DNA from: JABSQH01 sp965230015
GTDB taxonomy: Bacteria; Actinomycetota; Acidimicrobiia; Acidimicrobiales; Ilumatobacteraceae
DNA length: 64,000 nucleotides
NCBI GenBank assembly: GCA_965230015.1
Contig: CBDDKF010000017.1
Span: forward strand, 186,001 to 250,000
Reading direction: 5' to 3'
Positions 24,884 to 33,647 of this stretch are shown piece after piece (positions within the stretch are counted from its first letter, which is position 1; each line of letters starts with the position of its first letter). The position numbers were made by a program, and so were the translations under genes. The notes below the pieces were generated by a model that made no database searches, was not told the DNA's origin, and saw only the letters and a program-made list of their open reading frames with translations.

Positions 24884-25702
24884 TCAGGGCGGCGACGGGC
24901 TGTCAGGTCCCGGGCCGTTGAGCATCCTGATTGCTTCGTCGTGAAGCAGTCCGTTCGACGACAACAGACTGGACCGGTCCATCGGCTCGCCGCCATCGAG
25001 TGTGGTCGATCGGCCGCCCGCCTCTTCGACGATCAACTTGACTGCGGAGTAGTCCCAGATGCGCATGTAGTCGCCGTCGGTGGCGAGATCGAGTGATCCT
25101 TCAGCGACAAGGCAGTGCTGCCAGAAGTCACCAAGACCACGATTGGTCCAGGCCTGCTGCACGATGCTGAACCAGCCAGGGGGCATCCGCCGTTGAGACG
25201 TCGTCGAGACCGCCGCGTCGGCGACGTTGGCAACGCTCGAGACCGTGCATCGTCGGTCGTCGGTAAACGCTCCCGCGCCTCGTTGAGCCCACCACCGGCG
25301 ACCCAGCGCCGGAGCAGACGCCACCGCAACTTCAACCACGCCGTCGACCTCCAGCGCCAGCAACGTCGCCCAGATCGGCACACCACGGAGATACGACGAG
25401 GTGCCATCGATTGGGTCGACGATCCATCGGTGCCCGCCGTGTGAGTCGTCGCCGAACTCTTCGCCCAGCACTCCCTCGAAGCGACCTGAGCGCGTGACGG
25501 CGTCGCGAATGGCTACCTCGACTGCGCGGTCGGCCTCGGTCACCGGGGAGCGGTCGGGCTTGGTATCGATGACGAGATCGGATGATCGAAATCGATCCAT
25601 CGTGATCGCATCAGCCACGTCAGCAAGCGAGAACGCAAAGCTCAAATCCGCATCGATACAACAAGCGTACGACGCCTCAACGGACTGTCGAGTGACAGGC
25701 AA
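24884..25702 (-). CDS. Inositol-monophosphatase-family phosphatase (HisN-like)
   Basis: Up to 272 residues. The metal-binding motifs are GVLGEEFG (first acidic pair), WIVDPIDGTSSYLRG (DPIDGT signature) and IWDYSAVKLIVEEAGG (WD-x-A type). Length and the LADVADAITMDRF start most resemble HisN-type histidinol-phosphatases of actinobacteria, but inositol or other sugar phosphates are possible substrates. The TTG at 25702 is the outermost start. A TTG at 25645 (LSFAFSLADVADA) fits the family N-terminus better, so the first ~19 residues are doubtful. It stands between two spacer motifs. Confidence 0.8.
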   Translation of the reverse strand: MPVTRQSVEASYACCIDADLSFAFSLADVADAITMDRFRSSDLVIDTKPDRSPVTEADRAVEVAIRDAVTRSGRFEGVLGEEFGDDSHGGHRWIVDPIDGTSSYLRGVPIWATLLALEVDGVVEVAVASAPALGRRWWAQRGAGAFTDDRRCTVSSVANVADAAVSTTSQRRMPPGWFSIVQQAWTNRGLGDFWQHCLVAEGSLDLATDGDYMRIWDYSAVKLIVEEAGGRSTTLDGGEPMDRSSLLSSNGLLHDEAIRMLNGPGPDSPSPP

Positions 25703-25741
25703 TCAACGCCCATATCGACACGAAGCACAAGATCAACGGAG

Positions 25742-25768
25742 CCGCCCAGTACGGCACGACCCGCTCGG
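25742..25768 (+). repeat. Directional spacer motif, best-conserved short form
   Basis: CCGCCCAGTACGGCACGACC, then CGCTCGG; core at 25752-25757. GACCCG and CGGGTC around it could pair. Confidence 0.6.
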
Positions 25769-25822
25769 TCCGGGTCGCTCGGAAATCGCGGTGCGACCTG
25801 GCGGGCGCGCGCTTGGCGGTGG

Positions 25823-26914
25823 CTATTGCTGAACGAAGACGGCTTCGATGCGGCTGAGGTGATCGGCCATGCATCCGGTGATGCTCTGGTTGATCGGTTC
25901 GAGCAGCATGTGGGCTGTTTCGTAGTCGGGTTCACCCTCGGGAGACTCGACGCTCACGATCGGCGACGAGATGACTTGATAGGTCTGCGTCGAGTCGTCG
26001 ACTGCGATGGTCAGCTGGTATCCGTCGGCGGCGACGCATGCTTGCCAGGCGTCGAGCGCGGACACCAACTCAGGCCAGGTGACGATCCCATCGGCCAGGA
26101 TCTGCCGTTCGAGATCGGTGCCGTCGTCCGCCACGGCAGTCGCGATGGCCGAGGGGTCCGGCAATGCCGGCGCGAGTTCACCGCCGATCCTGTCGACGAG
26201 CACGGTGCCGGAGGTGTCAAGACCGCGAACGCGGGCCGTCGCCGCGTCGTCGGTCGGCCACCAGCCGACCCAGATGTCACCGCTGGATGATGCCTCGACG
26301 ACATCGTCGACGGTCACGATCTCGATCGAGTCGACCTGTTTGCCACGCACACCCCAGGTCAAGCTTGCTGCGGGGTCGCCTTGCCAGCCGAGACTGACCA
26401 CTGTGACGGGTGATCCCGCGCTCACCGCAGCGCGTGCAACCGCCACGTCGTTGCCCTGGTTTGAGGCCGTTGCTGCCAACCGCAGCTCGCCGTCGGCGTC
26501 ACGCTGGGCGTGGCAGGTGACCCAGCCAGTGTCGTCGCCGTAGATGGCGACTGCTCCTGCGCCGCGCACGTCGACGATCAGTGGCTCCAGCTCGCCGACG
26601 CTCGTCGCACTACGACAGAACGAATCGATGGCCTCGACCTCGTCGACGGGAACTGACTCGGCCGCCGGTGTCCAGCCTGCCCACGCCGGCGACGGCGAGT
26701 TCGGCCCGAACGCCAGCACCGCTGCCGCCACGGCGATCGCAACGGTTGCGGCTGCGGCGATTAGCGCGCCACGCGCCCGCGCCGGCGTACGCGCGGTCGG
26801 CGCACGCGCTGCTGGTGCAGGCGTGGGCGCCTGCTTGCCGGTGAGGTGGCGATCGACGGCGTCGTCGATCGTGTCGCCGTAGGCGGCGAGCTGGTCTTCC
26901 AACGACAACGTCAT
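25823..26914 (-). CDS. Membrane-anchored anti-sigma-like protein coupled to the sigma factor at 26911
   Basis: 363 residues from the ATG at 26914. A cytoplasmic N-terminus (MTLSLEDQLAAYGDTIDDAV, then a Pro/Ala-rich linker) is followed by one membrane helix at about residues 49-69 and an extracytoplasmic beta-rich domain with few cysteines. No named sensor domain is recognised. The start overlaps the stop of the sigma gene as ATGA, the arrangement typical of a sigma factor and its cognate anti-sigma. The anti-sigma role is inferred from context; no zinc-binding HxxxCxxC motif is visible. Confidence 0.65.
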   Translation of the reverse strand: MTLSLEDQLAAYGDTIDDAVDRHLTGKQAPTPAPAARAPTARTPARARGALIAAAATVAIAVAAAVLAFGPNSPSPAWAGWTPAAESVPVDEVEAIDSFCRSATSVGELEPLIVDVRGAGAVAIYGDDTGWVTCHAQRDADGELRLAATASNQGNDVAVARAAVSAGSPVTVVSLGWQGDPAASLTWGVRGKQVDSIEIVTVDDVVEASSSGDIWVGWWPTDDAATARVRGLDTSGTVLVDRIGGELAPALPDPSAIATAVADDGTDLERQILADGIVTWPELVSALDAWQACVAADGYQLTIAVDDSTQTYQVISSPIVSVESPEGEPDYETAHMLLEPINQSITGCMADHLSRIEAVFVQQ

Positions 26915-27423
26915 GAGCTGACTCCTAGTGAACGGCGAAGCTTTGCCATGCCCCGCGAGACGTAGTTGTTGATGGTGGTGATCTCGACCTCGAGCAACTC
27001 GGCGACCTCGCCGTAGGTCCAGCCGTGGCAATGCACCAACACGACAGCGGTCCGCTCCTCGGCCCCCAACCCAGCAACAGCCGCTGGGAGTCCGGGCTCG
27101 ACATGTGGATGACGAGCCGCGTCCACCGTCGGCAACTCCACCGGGCGGCGCTCCCAGCGCAGATAGCGCCGTGCTGCGCTCTGGCCGACTCGGAACAGAA
27201 ACCCGAGCGGGCTCGACATCGCCTGTAGCTCATCGGCATGCTCCGAGGCCCAGGCCACCGCGTCGGCATGGGCCTCGCATCCAATCTGCACACCGAACCG
27301 GGCCACCAACCCACGCCGCAGGCGATCCCCCGACGCGGCGAGAAACCCCTCCAGCCACGACGCCGCGCTCACCTCTGCGCAATCCGCCCTGGCGTGTCGG
27401 CCACTCACACCTACAAGAAACAC
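26911..27423 (-). CDS. ECF/SigE-type RNA polymerase sigma factor
   Basis: About 170 residues. Region 2 is weak (ASWLEGFLAASGDRLRRGLV, FLFRVGQSAARRYLRW). Region 4 is clear: LGAEERTAVVLVHCHGWTYG, then EVAELLEVEITTINNYVSRG and MAKLRRSL, a sigma-70 region 4 HTH. GTG codons at 27423 and 27408 are possible starts. It is coupled to the membrane protein at 25823 and therefore probably released by a surface signal. Confidence 0.8.
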   Translation of the reverse strand: MFLVGVSGRHARADCAEVSAASWLEGFLAASGDRLRRGLVARFGVQIGCEAHADAVAWASEHADELQAMSSPLGFLFRVGQSAARRYLRWERRPVELPTVDAARHPHVEPGLPAAVAGLGAEERTAVVLVHCHGWTYGEVAELLEVEITTINNYVSRGMAKLRRSLGVSS

Positions 27424-27695
27424 CGAATTGCAACCTCCATTCGCGAATTCTCGAGACGTCCGGCGTCTCGCCCGCGACCGCGCCGATCAGGTTCAGCACC
27501 TCTGCGAGTAACGGTTACGGCGCACTGCGGCACGACCAGACTGTTACCCGGCAACGAGTTCGCCCAGCGGTCCGCGCCGAAACGCGCTGCGCCGGCAGCC
27601 CCAAGTCAGTCGAACGACTCGGCGGGACGGTTGACCGCCACGTCGACCGGTGTCGAGCGAGTCGAGCAGCGTTCGACCGTTGTGGTCGAGTGGGG

Positions 27696-28664
27696 TCAGC
27701 GGTCGAGTGACTCGACGAAGTCGTTTGGGTCGACGCTTCCGGGGGCTGATCCCGTTGCGGCGAGGTGGCGGGCGTGGGCAACGAGCGCCGTGTTGGCAGG
27801 AGTCGACACGCCGTGCAGTCGTCCCAGCATCACGATCTCTCCGTTGAGGTAGTCGGTCTCGACGGTGCCCGCACCGCGCGCCAAGCTCTGCCAGGTCGAG
27901 CCCCCGGGTCGCGCATCACCGGCAACGCGCTGCACGCGGAGGTGGTCACCTCGCCGTTCGGCATCGTCGGCGGCGGACACGTAGTCAATTCCGGCGGCGT
28001 CGAGCACGGCTTCGGCTTCGTTGCGCACGATGTCACCAATCGGGCCCCGGCGAGCGGGCGGCCCACAGACCGCCTCGATCGCGTTGCCCAGATTGGTGAT
28101 CAGCTTGCGCCACTTCCATTTCGCGATGTTCTCTTGTGCGACCGAGGAGATCGTCGACGCGGCCAACCTATCAACGAGCGTCGTCGCGGTGGAGTCGACG
28201 CCCGACGGATACCGGCCGACATCGATCACACCAGTGATCGGCGCCGAATGCGCAACGACACGACCCGGCTCCAAGTACACGCACGGACACATCACCGTGG
28301 CCCCGTACACCCGCTCGAATCGGCGCAACGCCTCACGTTCATTGTTCACACCGTTCTGCACGCACACCACCGGCAACCCCGGCGGCGCCGACCGGACCAA
28401 ACCGTCGAGCACTGCAACAGTGTCTTGGCTCTTCACCGCCAGCAACGCAACGTCGCCCTGCTGCCACGACAAAGCGTCGAGGTCACTCACCACCTCACAT
28501 CGCGCCACCACCGAGCCGTCGGGCGAATCGATCCGCAACCCTGTTGCCGAGATCGCCTCACCGTGAGCGCCGCGCGCCACCAACACGACCTCATGTCCGG
28601 ACTGCGCGAGCCGACCACCGACAACGCCACCAATTGCCCCTGCGCCGATCACCACCAGTCGCAC
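27696..28664 (-). CDS. 2-dehydropantoate 2-reductase-like (PanE/ApbA family) oxidoreductase
   Basis: 322 residues from the GTG at 28664. The NAD(P) motif RLVVIGAGAIGGVVGGRLAQ is at the very N-terminus, followed by VALLAVKSQDT, VVCVQNGVNNE and the C-terminal NIAKWKWRKLITNLGNAIEA segment with the family's catalytic Lys and substrate Asn. PanE reduces ketopantoate in coenzyme A synthesis. Many family members in accessory DNA have other substrates, so the exact reaction is open. The frame upstream of 28664 is not conserved. It is divergent from the APH gene at 28800. Confidence 0.85.
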   Translation of the reverse strand: MRLVVIGAGAIGGVVGGRLAQSGHEVVLVARGAHGEAISATGLRIDSPDGSVVARCEVVSDLDALSWQQGDVALLAVKSQDTVAVLDGLVRSAPPGLPVVCVQNGVNNEREALRRFERVYGATVMCPCVYLEPGRVVAHSAPITGVIDVGRYPSGVDSTATTLVDRLAASTISSVAQENIAKWKWRKLITNLGNAIEAVCGPPARRGPIGDIVRNEAEAVLDAAGIDYVSAADDAERRGDHLRVQRVAGDARPGGSTWQSLARGAGTVETDYLNGEIVMLGRLHGVSTPANTALVAHARHLAATGSAPGSVDPNDFVESLDR

Positions 28665-28799
28665 ACGAACATCATGCCAACTCCACAAGGAGCGATCGAC
28701 CGTCACCACAACCGAAGAGGGCGACAACACGGTTCACGAGCCCCGTTCGCACGCTCAGTCTTGTCGCACACGCGCCACAAACGCGCGATCGTTGCTCTC

Positions 28800-29588
28800 A
28801 TGGCAGACGAACAACTCGCCGGTGGCATCACGAATGCCGGCGCGGTCACGCGCGACGGCGAGCACGTCCTACGACCGTCCAGTCCCCACACCGAAGCAAT
28901 TCACGAATTCCTCAGAGCGCTTCGACGCAGCGGCTTTGCCGGCGCTCCCACGCCCATCGGCGTGGACAAGGACGGGCGGGAGCGCCTCGAGTTCGTCGAC
29001 GGTCACGTCCCAACCACGCCCTACCCGGCCTGGGCGCAGACCGACGACGCACTCGCCTCGGCGGCGCGGCTGCTCCGTGAGTTCCATCACGCTGCCCGCA
29101 TCTTCGATCCTTCGCCGTGGGAGTGGAACGCGACGCTGGCAGACTCGCACGGCGGCCAGATCGTGTGCCACAACGATGTCGAGCCGTCCAATGTCGTCTT
29201 CCGTGACGGCGTCGCAGTCGCGCTGATCGACTTCGAGTTCGCTGCTCCTGGCCGACCCGTCTACGACCTCGCCCAACTCTCCCGCCTCTGGGTACCGATC
29301 GACGACGACTTCGACCAGCACCGGCTCGGTTGCAGCAACGCCAACCGTCCCGCTCGACTACGCCTCGTTGCAGATTCCTACGGGCTCGACAACGCCGGCC
29401 GCCAAGAGCTGCTGAGCGCGATCGATGAGGCACTCGACCGGATCGAGCACGTCGCCCGACGCAGCATCGCCGATCGCGACCCCGCAGCACTCGCTGCCGT
29501 TGCGCAGACCGGTGGCATAGAGAAGTACGACCGCCGCCGCAGATGGTGGACAGCCCACCAACAACACTTCGCCACAGCCCTCAGCTGA
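28800..29588 (+). CDS. APH-fold phosphotransferase-family protein
   Basis: 262 residues from the ATG at 28800; an apparent longer frame upstream is the antisense of the PanE-like gene. The nucleotide-binding half starts EHVLRPSSPHTEAIHEFLRA. The Brenner motif is IVCHNDVEPSNVVF, with Asn instead of the usual Gly in HGD, and the metal site is ALIDFEFAAPGRPVYDLAQL. HND variants are common in this family. Substrate unknown. It is the second APH-fold gene in the region. Confidence 0.78.
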   Translation: MADEQLAGGITNAGAVTRDGEHVLRPSSPHTEAIHEFLRALRRSGFAGAPTPIGVDKDGRERLEFVDGHVPTTPYPAWAQTDDALASAARLLREFHHAARIFDPSPWEWNATLADSHGGQIVCHNDVEPSNVVFRDGVAVALIDFEFAAPGRPVYDLAQLSRLWVPIDDDFDQHRLGCSNANRPARLRLVADSYGLDNAGRQELLSAIDEALDRIEHVARRSIADRDPAALAAVAQTGGIEKYDRRRRWWTAHQQHFATALS

Positions 29589-29773
29589 CCTACCAGATCA
29601 CAACCAGGATCGCTCGATATCGCTCATCGAAGCGGCAGGCCCGCGCCGAACCCAGAACAAGGCACCGACGCTTGTCCACCTGCGCGGAAGATCTTCGAGC
29701 GCGTCGAGGCACCGATCAAACGAAACGCCTCAGCGGTGCGTGCGCGTTGCGCGTTGCATGCAACGCTGTCCCA

Positions 29774-30403
29774 GTGGCATTGGAGTCGGAGGCGATCAGC
29801 GAGCGCTGGATCGGCGCGCTGAAACAGTCGCTGAACGTGTTCGCCCGCCTCGTTCGCAAACCTCAGGTACGTCACGCCTGGACGAACAGATCAACACTGC
29901 CCGGCTACACCGTCGGCGGGATCGCCGGACACGTCCTGAGCTTGATGCTCGGCCTTCAACAACGTCTCGATAGCCGACCCGCGGATGTCGAGGTCATCCC
30001 CTACGACCAGTGGTACGGGCCGGCGTTAGCGACCGAAGCGAAACACGCCGACCTCATCGAACTGGGAGAGCACCTCGCAGCCCGTGGCCCCGAACCGATC
30101 GCAAACGATCTCGAAGTCGTCGGCGATCAACTCGTCCACACGCTCAAGCACACGACTTCCCAGATCGCGATTCCCCTCAACTCACTGCCCGGCAAAGGAG
30201 TCAACCTGACGGACTTCCTGCGAACACGATTCGTTGAGATCACCGTGCACGGCGACGACATCGCCGTCAGCACCGACCTCGACACACCCGACTTTCCCGC
30301 CACAGCGTGGACGATCGCGGCAAGCGTCATCTCAGAACAAATCGCCACGAACGCCGACAACGCAGCCACCGTCCTCGCAGCAACCCGCCCTGGGCGGCGT
30401 TGA
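29774..30403 (+). CDS. DinB-fold / mycothiol-dependent maleylpyruvate isomerase-like protein
   Basis: 209 residues from the GTG at 29774 (ALESEAISERW). The four-helix N-terminal region contains GYTVGGIAGHVLSLMLGLQQ, with the His typical of the metal site, and a second His in RTRFVEITVHGDDIAVST. The layout (helix-GH-helix, then E-x-x-x-HGxD) is that of the MDMPI/TIGR03083 group, which uses mycothiol in actinobacteria. Whether it isomerises maleylpyruvate or another substrate is unknown. Confidence 0.75.
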   Translation: MALESEAISERWIGALKQSLNVFARLVRKPQVRHAWTNRSTLPGYTVGGIAGHVLSLMLGLQQRLDSRPADVEVIPYDQWYGPALATEAKHADLIELGEHLAARGPEPIANDLEVVGDQLVHTLKHTTSQIAIPLNSLPGKGVNLTDFLRTRFVEITVHGDDIAVSTDLDTPDFPATAWTIAASVISEQIATNADNAATVLAATRPGRR

Positions 30404-30552
30404 ACACCGCAAGCAACGGCCCATGGCTATCGCGAGGTCGAGACGAGACCCGCGGACATCTCCGGCTGAGCCGGTCCGCTCGCATCGCACCGCTCACCAC
30501 GAGCCAGACCTCCCGAGCCCGCCCATAAGGACATACAAGAAACAAGCGCAAC

Positions 30553-30581
30553 ACCCGCCCATTGCGGCACGACCCGCTCAG
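30553..30581 (+). repeat. Directional spacer motif
   Basis: ACCCGCCCATTGCGGCACGA, then CCCGCTCAGG; core at 30565-30570. Convergent gap. Confidence 0.55.
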
Positions 30582-30620
30582 GTCGAAGCGCTCAGAGACG
30601 GGCGGCGGCGGGTTCCGCGG

Positions 30621-31109
30621 TCACGCAGCATCTGTCGGCAGCGCGACGGTCAGCGTGGCGTCTCGTGGACCCATGAGTGAGACGCTGTGTGCGGCCGTTG
30701 GCGGCGCAGGTTCGAGATGGACGTGGAAGTCGCGCCACCAGTCTCCTCCCGGTCCGCCCGATCCACCGCCAACCACTCGATAGTCGGTCCCGACGTCATC
30801 GACTGCGGCCCATCCATTCATCCAGGAAGCCGTCAACGGATGCCCAAGGCCACGACGCTCGGACACCATTGCCTTGGCCGCCTCTTTGTCGAGCTCTCCG
30901 TCAGACGTCAGCGGCAGCTTCATCGGCGGAGGCACACCTCGGGAGGCGTGGGCGGCGCGCAGCATCAGCCGCCACGGCCAGATCTCGACATGGCTGAATA
31001 AGAGGATCGCGTCGTCGAAGTCGAAGCGTCTCCCCACGGGCACCAAGACGGGCGGCTGCATCATCCCCGCCACAAGCGCAGCGATGTCTGGGTCCTGCTC
31101 GTCACTCAT
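30621..31109 (-). CDS. Hypothetical protein
   Basis: 162 residues from the ATG at 31109 (MSDEQDPDIAALVAGMMQPP). The central part FDDAILLFSHVEIWPWRLML and SWMNGWAAVDDVGTDYRVVG, followed by GGDWWRDFHVHLEPAP, looks like a beta-rich domain. No signal peptide, membrane helix or known motif is visible. Confidence 0.55.
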   Translation of the reverse strand: MSDEQDPDIAALVAGMMQPPVLVPVGRRFDFDDAILLFSHVEIWPWRLMLRAAHASRGVPPPMKLPLTSDGELDKEAAKAMVSERRGLGHPLTASWMNGWAAVDDVGTDYRVVGGGSGGPGGDWWRDFHVHLEPAPPTAAHSVSLMGPRDATLTVALPTDAA

Positions 31110-31317
31110 TGTCAACACCGTCGGAGGTCCGCCGCTCACACAACATCGTCATCTACACCAACGTAGAGAACACGAAGGCAACACGACTGGACACGATTGC
31201 GGTCGCCGAGGCCCGCAGCCGTGCGCGTCGGCGAGGTCACCACAGCGGTTGAGGGGCCTCGACAGCGACCCGACATCCGCCCGCCCATAACGCGCTGCGC
31301 CACCGGCACATCGATCC

Positions 31318-31345
31318 AGCGCATCGCGGCACGTCGGGGTGCAGT
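31318..31345 (+). repeat. Directional spacer motif
   Basis: AGCGCATCGCGGCACGTCGG, then GGTGCAG; core at 31327-31332. A weaker core sits at 31304. Confidence 0.45.
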
Positions 31346-31346
31346 C

Positions 31347-31420
31347 ACCCACTCGGAAATGCGCGTCGAGCCGGTCGACGTCGATACAAGCGGTCCGACG
31401 CGATCGGCCGTGCCGGATGC
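31347..31420 (+). repeat. ~74-bp repeat, copy 2 (partner at 24292)
   Basis: It begins ACCCACTCGGAAATGCGCG and ends CGTGCCGGATGC like copy 1, with scattered differences and small length changes in the middle. Confidence 0.6.
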
Positions 31421-31746
31421 AGAGTTGGTCTGGGTCGCTGAGCCCCGCGCGTTTCCGGTGAGTTCGGCTTGCCTGGCGATCCCGACGAGTGGGACTTGCA
31501 GGCTCACGCTTGCCAGGACTGCGCGTCGCTGCGTTCTGGGTGCATCGCCCGGCCTCGGTTCTGTGGACCGGTCGTGATCTGTTATGCACCGCCTGTTGCA
31601 TGACGGTTGGCGGAATCATGCGGCCAGTGTGTGGGGGCTGAACCAGACGTTTCGCGGCTCTGGGCACCTCTGTGTCGACGTGTATGTCGTCGGCGACTCC
31701 TGGTGTGCTGCGTGGATGCGCTAGGGCGCCGCCGGCTGACGGGCCA

Positions 31747-32208
31747 TCAGCCCATCAGTCCGGCGGCAAGCGCTGCACCGAGTTCGAAGCAAGCGTCGAG
31801 GTCGGCGCGCGTGGGTGCGCCGATAACGCGCACTGGTAGTTGCGCTGGTCGCCAATCGAGTCCCGTGGCGATCTTGTCGATGTCGGCGATGGCTCGGTCG
31901 ACGTCGTTGTTCCCGTGCACGAACACCCCGAAGGGTCGGCCGCGGGTGTCTTCCACGCACGGGTAGTAGATCGTGTCGAGGAAGTGTTTGAGCGCGCCGC
32001 TCATCGTTCCGAGATTCGCCGGCGTGCCGAGCACGAACCCGTCCGCAGCCAACACGTCGGGCACCGTGGCCGACAGCGCCGCACGAACTTTGACGTCGAC
32101 GCCGGTGATCCCTTCCGCACGCGTGCCGGCGCGCACGGCGACGAGCATCGAGTGCGTCGCCGGCGACGGCGTGTGATGGACGACGAGGAGACGCGGCACC
32201 TCCGACAT
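31747..32208 (-). CDS. Flavodoxin-family / NAD(P)H-dependent FMN reductase-like protein
   Basis: 153 residues. The FMN phosphate loop is VVHHTPSPATHSMLVAV near the N-terminus. A second flavin loop is GFVLGTPANLGTMSGALKHF, and GVFVHGNNDVDRA forms the third. This layout is that of flavodoxin/WrbA-like electron carriers or reductases. Start ATG at 32208. It is divergent from a TetR regulator 38 nt away, so the regulator probably controls it. Confidence 0.82.
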   Translation of the reverse strand: MSEVPRLLVVHHTPSPATHSMLVAVRAGTRAEGITGVDVKVRAALSATVPDVLAADGFVLGTPANLGTMSGALKHFLDTIYYPCVEDTRGRPFGVFVHGNNDVDRAIADIDKIATGLDWRPAQLPVRVIGAPTRADLDACFELGAALAAGLMG

Positions 32209-32246
32209 CGTTGCAGGTAGGTTGCGGGCCGGCGAGAGGAGAAGCC

Positions 32247-32837
32247 GTGGCCGAATCCGTATCGAACGAGACCCGCGAGCGGATCACGCTCGCGGCGATG
32301 GAGGCGGTCCGCCGTGCCCCGGTGAGGGTGCTTTCCATAAAGGAGGTTGCCGACGCCGCCGGCGTGACGAGTTCGTCCATCTACAAGGCGTACTCGAACA
32401 AGTACGAGCTGTTCGCCGAGGCCAGCCGGCGCATCCTCGTCGAGCAGGTCGTCGTCATCGCCGATGGCGTCGACGATTCGGCGCCGCCAGCGGAGCGTCT
32501 TCGCCAGACGATCGCTGGACTCGCGCGGGTTGGTCGTAACGACCCGTTCCCGGCGGCGTATCTCTGGGGCCTGTACCCGATGATCCATCACCGCGATGTC
32601 GACGATGCGGTGCAGGAGAAGATCGCCCACGTCGATGCTGAGGTGCGGGCACGGTTCCGTCACCGCATCGTCGAGGCGCTCGAGGCCGGTGAGCTCGCTG
32701 GCGACGTCGACGAACTTGTCGAGCTCTGCACGGTGGCCGCGTTCGGGTATCTCGGCTCGGCTGCGGTGAGCCCCGCCGGACTTGCCGACCCCGACGCGTT
32801 CGCCGAGTTTGTGATCCGCGGCTTCGGGTCGGCGTGA
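32247..32837 (+). CDS. TetR-family transcriptional regulator
   Basis: 196 residues from the GTG at 32247, which follows a GGAGAAG ribosome-binding site. The HTH is VLSIKEVADAAGVTSSSIYK, then AYSNKYELFAEASRR. The C-terminal ligand domain is helical. It lies back to back with the flavodoxin gene (32208), so it likely represses it and itself from the short shared promoter. Confidence 0.88.
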   Translation: MAESVSNETRERITLAAMEAVRRAPVRVLSIKEVADAAGVTSSSIYKAYSNKYELFAEASRRILVEQVVVIADGVDDSAPPAERLRQTIAGLARVGRNDPFPAAYLWGLYPMIHHRDVDDAVQEKIAHVDAEVRARFRHRIVEALEAGELAGDVDELVELCTVAAFGYLGSAAVSPAGLADPDAFAEFVIRGFGSA

Positions 32838-32947
32838 GTCGCCGGCGCGGCGTCGCGTCGAAATGGTGCGCTAGACACAGGCGATGATCCGGCTGCGCCA
32901 GGTCGCCATGATCGCCCCCGCCTCGATCCCGTCGTCGACGAACCAGT

Positions 32948-33227
32948 GGGGGATGATGTTCACTTGGAGTTCACCAACGCGGGCGATGACAGCCTGTAGG
33001 TGGCGTTCGAGGGAACCGACATCGTGCTGATGTCCGTTGACCTGAATGACGCGTGCGATCTGACACGGTTGCCACACAGCTTCGACCATCGCAACGGTGC
33101 GCTCGAGGTGCGCGTCGGCTATCAGGTCGAAGGCGACAAGTACCGCCAAGACACCCGGGCGACCACGGTGGTCGCGGCTAATCCGGGTTCGGACAGAGTC
33201 AACCTCGACGTCGCCGTCAGGGTGTGA
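32948..33227 (+). pseudogene. Duplicated C-terminal fragment of the secreted protein at 35988
   Basis: Nucleotides 32948-33227 match 37526-37805 closely: GGGGATGATGTTCACTTGGA is shared and the rest differs at scattered sites. A CAG to TAG change at about 32994-32999 creates a stop in the copy. There is no upstream gene body, so this is a dead fragment. The match continues into the amidase fragment. Confidence 0.85.
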
Positions 33228-33574
33228 GTACGCCGATGAACCTCCCCGATGTAACGATCTCCGGAACCCGGGCATTGCTCGGGTCGGGCGAGGTGACGGC
33301 GGCCGAGCTGTGTCAGCGGCACCTCGACCGCATCGCCGACATCGATCGGGACGGGCCGACGTTGCGGGCTGTGTCCGAGGTGAATCCAGAGGCGATCGCC
33401 GACGCCGACCGTGCCGACCGCACCCGCTGGTCAGCTGACGGTGCAATGCCGTTGCTCGGGATTCCCATTCTGGTCAAGGACAGCATCGATACCGCCGGAC
33501 CGATGACGACGACTGGGGGCTCGTTGGCCATGCTCGGCCGCGTCGCCCGCGCGACCCGTTCGGGAGGGGCGTGA
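33224..33574 (+). pseudogene. Truncated amidase, N-terminal fragment (copy of 37802)
   Basis: 116 codons closely matching the first ~115 of the amidase at 37802, starting GTG-AGT-ACG instead of ATG-AGT-ACG and covering LLGIPILVKDSIDTAGPMTT. Homology breaks off after the LAMLG region near 33545. The fragment lacks both catalytic serines and cannot be functional. Confidence 0.88.
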
Positions 33575-33576
33575 CG

Positions 33577-33612
33577 ACCAGCGACGCCTGGCATGTGCCG
33601 GGCGTCGCTGGT
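33577..33612. terminator. Strong hairpin between the amidase fragment and the convergent secreted-protein gene
   Basis: ACCAGCGACGCC (33577-33588) pairs perfectly with GGCGTCGCTGGT (33601-33612) over 12 bp with a 12-nt loop. TTGTCTTGGG follows. It can serve transcripts from both sides. Confidence 0.75.
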
Positions 33613-33647
33613 TGTCTTGGGCTTGCGACTCCTCGAAGCTGATCGGG

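Larger units (their letters stand above)
31110..31746. other. Long intergenic stretch with two spacer motifs
   Basis: No gene supported on either strand. It holds two CGGCAC cores (31304-31309 and 31327-31332), the ~74-bp repeat copy at 31347-31420, and then about 320 nt without recognisable content up to the flavodoxin gene's stop. Confidence 0.5.

Noticed and set aside
27765..28799. Upstream extension of the APH gene at 28800 to a 607-residue protein
   Set aside because: The extra part is exactly antisense to the PanE-like gene and has no protein character.
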